Below, one piece after another: positions 19,938-23,118 of a DNA stretch of 23,118 nt; position 1 is the stretch's first letter, and every line of letters begins with the position of its first letter. A model generated the notes under the pieces. That model was not told where the DNA came from, made no database searches, and worked only from the letters and a program-made list of their open reading frames with translations. Source of the DNA: SZAS-103 sp043747745 (GTDB lineage Bacteria; Pseudomonadota; Gammaproteobacteria; Xanthomonadales; Xanthomonadaceae); NCBI GenBank assembly GCA_043747745.1, contig JAYTOP010000053.1, positions 1 through 23,118 of the forward strand. Reading direction: 5' to 3'. The translations under genes were made by a program, and so were the position numbers.

Positions 19938-21506
19938 TCAGTGGGGGGTGGGTGGGTCGCGGTAGTACGTCGGGCCACGCAGGTTGTCGTGCTCCGGGCT
20001 GATCCAGTCGGCCTGAGCGGCAGCGGCCGGTGCGGGTTGTCGATCGAGTCCTCCGCGCAGGATCGAGAGCACGGACTTGCGCGTGCGTGAGCCGATCGCC
20101 AGTGCCCGCGCGCAGGCCGCTTCGAGGCGTGGATGGCCGTAGTGCCGTGCCAGCGACAGCAGGCCCAGGCAACTGCGGTAACCCATCTCCGGATGCGGCC
20201 GGTTCGTCAGCAGATGCTCGACCAGTTGCTGTGTCGATGGACCGATGTCGGCCGCCCAGCGCGTGAAGCGGCCGGGTGTCCATTCCAGATGCGCGCGGTG
20301 CGCTGCCGGCATGTGCTCGGCCACCGTGCTGTGGCATCCGCGCGCATCGGAGCGCGCGTGGCTGGCGACGCGCTGGCCGCCGTGCAGGATCTCCACCGTG
20401 GTGTCGGTGATGCGCGCCTCGACGCTCTTGCGCACCAGCGCGTGCGGCACGGAGTAGTAATGGCCGTCGATGTCGATGTGGTAATCGATGTTGACCTTGC
20501 ACGGTTTGAACTGCGCGAGTTCGTATGGTTGCGCCGGCAAGGGCAGCAGCGCCGGGCGGTCGATTGTCTCGAACCATGACTGGCGGCAGCCGACAAGTTT
20601 CTTGAACGGCCGCGCGTTCAGATCGGTCAGCAGATCGGCGATCGCTTGGTTGAGCGCGGCCAGTGAGAAGAAGCATTGGTGGCGCAAGCGCGCCAGGATC
20701 CAGCGTTCGACCACCTGCACGCCCACCTCCACCTTGGACTTGTCTTGCGGCTTGCGCGGGCGGGCCGGCAGGATGGCGGTACCGTAGTGCTCGGCACAGG
20801 CCTGGCTGGCCCGGTTGAGCTCGGGCTCGTACCGGTCGGGGTTCTTGATCAGGGCCCGCGGGTTGTCCGGCACCACCAGCGCCGGCACGCCACCAAAGAA
20901 CCCCAGCGCCTGCGACAGCCCGCGCAGCCAATCGGCCTGGGTCTCGCCTGCCGTCGCGCAGGCGTAGGTGTAGTTGGAAGCGCCGAGCACGGCGACGAAG
21001 ATATGCGCCCGGCGTAGTTCGCCGGTGTCCGGGTTGACGATGCCAACGGTGGGGCCGGCATAATCGATGAACAACTTCTCGCCGGCGCGATGCAGCTGCC
21101 GCATCGAGCGTCGCAGCGACTGCGCATAGTCCTGATGGTGCTGGCAGAACTGCGTGTACTGGTAGGTCGGCTGATCGCCGTTGACCTCGCGGTATTCCTG
21201 CCATAGCAGTTGCCGCGTCACACCCTTGCGGCGCAGCTCGCGATGCACCCACGGCAGGTCGATCGGGGCACGCTCGCCGCGCACCACCGGCACCACGGCG
21301 CACAACCGCGCAGCGATCGCGCTCGCGTCCAGCGCCGACAGCGCCGGCCAGTCCAGCCCCGCCGCCTGCGCGCGCGCCACGTACTTGCTGACCACGCCCT
21401 TGGACAGCCCGAGCGCACGCGCAATGCGCGCGTGCGACAGGCCGCAGTCCAACTTGAGTCGAAGACATTCCTTGATCGTGCGCATCGTCACTCGCGGTGT
21501 CGGCAT
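19938..21506 (-). CDS. istA: IS21-family DDE transposase IstA
   Basis: A complete 522-residue transposase. The N-terminus holds a helix-turn-helix (LSHARIARALGLSKGVVSKY, 23-42) that would bind the terminal repeats. The DDE core shows FIDYAGPTVGIV with Asp148, LVVPDNPRALIK with Asp214, and KSKVEVGVQVVERWI with Glu260. The C-terminal part includes HYYSVPHALV, the beta-barrel region of IS21 transposases. No frameshift or stop is seen, so it should be active with IstB. Confidence 0.93.
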   Translation of the reverse strand: MPTPRVTMRTIKECLRLKLDCGLSHARIARALGLSKGVVSKYVARAQAAGLDWPALSALDASAIAARLCAVVPVVRGERAPIDLPWVHRELRRKGVTRQLLWQEYREVNGDQPTYQYTQFCQHHQDYAQSLRRSMRQLHRAGEKLFIDYAGPTVGIVNPDTGELRRAHIFVAVLGASNYTYACATAGETQADWLRGLSQALGFFGGVPALVVPDNPRALIKNPDRYEPELNRASQACAEHYGTAILPARPRKPQDKSKVEVGVQVVERWILARLRHQCFFSLAALNQAIADLLTDLNARPFKKLVGCRQSWFETIDRPALLPLPAQPYELAQFKPCKVNIDYHIDIDGHYYSVPHALVRKSVEARITDTTVEILHGGQRVASHARSDARGCHSTVAEHMPAAHRAHLEWTPGRFTRWAADIGPSTQQLVEHLLTNRPHPEMGYRSCLGLLSLARHYGHPRLEAACARALAIGSRTRKSVLSILRGGLDRQPAPAAAAQADWISPEHDNLRGPTYYRDPPTPH

Positions 21507-21592
21507 CTCTCACTCCGAAAATCGGGGAGGATGCCGCGGCGTTGAACAGATGCACAACGAACTCAGGACAGCGTTTCGGAAACGCCTGGAAT

Positions 21593-21703
21593 CGGTCACG
21601 ATCGACCGAAACAGGCGGTCACGCCTTACCGAAATGACCGGTCACGGCTTACCGAAACAAGCGGTCACGCCTTACCGAAATGACCGGTCACGATGGACCG
21701 AAA
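21593..21703. repeat. right terminal repeat array of the IS21 element (5 copies)
   Basis: Five 19-bp copies of CGGTCACGnnnnACCGAAA begin at 21593, 21616, 21639, 21662 and 21685, a strict 23-bp period. Copies two and four are identical (CGGTCACGCCTTACCGAAA). They are probably transposase-binding sites on one face of the DNA. The array is easily mistaken for a CRISPR, but the spacers are only 4 bp. Confidence 0.85.
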
Positions 21704-21709
21704 TACGCA

Positions 21710-21715
21710 CGTGCG
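21710..21715. repeat. 6-bp target-site duplication, right copy
   Basis: CGTGCG immediately outside the right end of the IS21 element is identical to 19048-19053. Beyond it the plus strand reads TATTGAACGC, which encodes the last intact helicase codons on the minus strand. Confidence 0.75.
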
Positions 21716-23011
21716 TATTGAACGCGGCATCACTTCGAGGTCGTGCGGTGCACACAGAGGTTTGGCCGCCGTGTGACGAATCGGCCCGCACTGCATGAAA
21801 ATGATCGGCTGTTGGCCGTCGCGGCGGATCGGAGTGGCGGTCAGACCCAGCACATACTTCGCCTTGGCTCGCCTCAAGATGGCATCGAACGACACTGCGC
21901 CGACATGGTGGCACTCGTCGACGATGACCTGTCCATAGTTCTCAACCAATGGATTGACTTCTCCTTGACGTGACAACGACTGCATCACGGCGATGTCGAT
22001 CTTTCCCGTGGGTTTGGCTTTGCCACCACCAATGGTCCCGACAACACCCTTGGCGATGCCAAGAAAAGTCTGCAGGCGCTGCTGCCATTGCTTGAGCAAT
22101 TCGGTTCGATGCACGAGCACCAATGTACTGACGCCACGACGGACAATCAGCGCAGCGGCCGCCACAGTCTTACCGAATGCCGTTGGTGCGCACAAAACAC
22201 CAGTGTCCTGATGCAGCATCGCCGCGACAGCCGCTTCCTGGTCGATGCGCAGTGTGCCTACGAAGCTGACATCAAGAGGTTCGCCATGACAGCGCTCGTC
22301 GCGCAGCTCGATGCGGATACCGTTCTCGCGCAACAACTCCTGCACGGCATCAAGGCAGCCACGTGGCAGTCCAATGTGTTGCGGATAGTTTTCAGCGCTG
22401 CCAATGACGCGCGGCTTGTCCCAGACCGACATTCTCATCGCCTGCGCTTTGTAGAACTCAGGGTTCTGAAACGCCGCAAGGCGGATCAGCCGGTTGATCA
22501 ACGGCTGCGGTAGTTGCGCCTTCTCAAAGTAGATCATGTTGCCCAGCGTCAACGTGAGCGATTGCGGCATTGTCCCTGTAAGCCGCTTCGCGGAGAGCGT
22601 TGCCCGCTTCCACGGCGTCGCCAGGTCCTCCTCGTCAATAAAGGTCACATCCAATGGATGCACGCAGCCCGTGGCCAGCAGGATGCTGGGCTCAATGTCG
22701 GGCGGTGCCATCGGTCTGATGGAAGCCAGAAACGCCCATTGGTCGGGATACGGAAGCAAGTCGGCGCCGACAAACACACTGTGGCCACTCTCTCGTGGCT
22801 TCTTCTGCAACGGCAGAGCGATCAGGTTTCCGAAGCCACCTTTGGGCATCGTGTCCTGATTGGGGAAAAGGCGATCATAGGAATCCAGTTGCAATTGTCG
22901 GGTGCGCGAGCACGTGTGGCTGATGATCGCCGTGCCCAGTCGAAATGCATCCCGCGCCAACACTCTGCCTGCGAAAAACACCCAGGCGTGGGCCCCTTGG
23001 CCGCAATGCTC
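21716..23011 (-). pseudogene. TOTE-type primase/helicase gene, 5'-truncated first half
   Basis: Reading from 23011 the frame begins EHCGQGAHAWVFFAGRV right after an in-frame TGA (23012-23014). It continues TAIISHTCSRTRQLQLDSYD, RLFPNQDTMPKGGFGNLIAL and PYPDQWAFLASIRPM. This is the C-terminal part of the archaeo-eukaryotic primase domain found in TOTE conflict systems, including the G-x-H motif; the metal-binding D-x-D upstream is missing. It is followed by a helicase first half: LRIDQEAAVAAML, Walker A APTAFGKT, VLVHRTELLKQW, VIVDECHHV (DECH box) and LGLTATPIRRDG. The gene then ends at the IS21 insertion (MPRSIRT). Both a 5' deletion and the insertion have inactivated it. TOTE proteins are thought to act in conflicts with foreign DNA. 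Confidence 0.8.
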
Positions 23012-23063
23012 TCAACTTGAGCCTTTCTTGACCTCAAAAGGCTTGCGTTTTCGCACATGATTG

Positions 23064-23084
23064 GTTACGATATCGCATCGTAAC
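23064..23084. promoter_or_regulatory. strong palindrome, possible operator at the right edge
   Basis: GTTACGAT (23064-23071) and ATCGTAAC (23077-23084) are exact inverted repeats separated by ATCGC. A/T-rich sequence (GATAAATAAAC) follows on the plus strand, and an ATG occurs at 23104, so this may be the control region of a plus-strand gene continuing beyond the window. It could also have served the truncated minus-strand gene. Confidence 0.5.
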
Positions 23085-23103
23085 GCATTGATAAATAAAC
23101 ACT

Positions 23104-23118
23104 ATGAACTCAAACACT
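23104..23118 (+). CDS. possible start of a gene running off the window
   Basis: ATGAACTCAAACACT begins here, 20 bp after the palindrome, giving MNSNT. There is no clear ribosome-binding site, and five codons cannot show whether the frame is real. Confidence 0.2.

Larger units (their letters stand above)
19054..21709 (-). mobile_element. complete IS21-family insertion sequence, 2656 bp
   Basis: The ends are TGCGGATTTCGGTGATCG on the left and, read inward from the right, TGCGTATTTCGGTCCATCG. They form an imperfect terminal inverted repeat that starts with TG as in other IS21 elements. The element carries istA and istB in the usual order, uninterrupted, and is flanked by CGTGCG duplications. 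Both ends contain arrays of a 19-bp motif at 23-bp period. It lies inside the primase-helicase gene and is in the same orientation. Intact genes, ends and duplication point to a recent insertion. Confidence 0.9.

Noticed and set aside
19921..21555. A 544-codon minus-strand frame overlapping istA
   Set aside because: It is an alternative frame of istA without helix-turn-helix or DDE residues.
21593..21703. CRISPR-like array of regularly spaced repeats
   Set aside because: Repeats are 19 bp with only 4-bp gaps, occur inverted at the other end of the same element, and belong to the IS21 terminus.

Overview
The window is GC-rich accessory DNA, probably from a gammaproteobacterium of the Xanthomonadaceae/Rhodanobacteraceae group. 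That placement is inferred from base composition, codon use and the flavour of the genes; there is no rRNA or housekeeping gene to fix it. Almost every module is a known or suspected bacterial conflict system, a transposable element, or the remains of one, so the window reads as a defence island with much decay.

Region 1 (1-2960): an IS1-family transposase on the minus strand with two very short ORFs behind it. Divergent from it is a YdaS-type HTH fused to a RhuM-family protein, with a perfect 19-bp palindrome over its -10 box. A convergent small basic protein follows, then a scrap about 16 codons long that looks like ubiD. Region 2 (3045-5340, minus): a receiver protein with a degenerate GGDEF domain, followed by a protein with a receiver-like N-terminus. 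Region 2b (5341-6000) holds no convincing gene but is partly bounded by imperfect inverted repeats.

Region 3 (6001-15156, minus) is the most interesting part: a 9-kb co-directional cluster. Its order is a SIR2-like + TIR protein; a STAND NTPase with a membrane segment and TPR-like tail (start overlapping the previous stop as GTGA); a TIR protein on the same membrane/TPR chassis; a 58-residue acidic ORF with a good ribosome-binding site; and a SLOG-domain protein with four predicted membrane segments of SLATT type. A working model, which is inference only, is that the STAND ATPase is the sensor/switch, the TIR and SIR2-like domains bind or consume NAD-type nucleotides, and the SLOG/membrane protein responds to the nucleotide by damaging the membrane. 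I do not recognise this five-gene combination as a named system.

Region 4 (15420-16760): a truncated IS30-family transposase, then the 3' tip of a type I restriction specificity gene (hsdS), a winged-helix/MNT nucleotidyltransferase and the first codons of its usual partner. All are broken: two carry an in-frame TAA and the last is cut off. Region 5 (16779-18429, minus): an apparently intact hipBA toxin-antitoxin pair with inverted repeats in front. Region 6 (18502-23011, minus): a TOTE-type archaeo-eukaryotic primase/superfamily 2 helicase gene, already missing its 5' part and split by a complete IS21-family element (19054-21709) with a 6-bp target duplication. Joining the flanks with one copy of the duplication restores the helicase frame. 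At the right edge a strong palindrome lies just before a possible plus-strand start codon.
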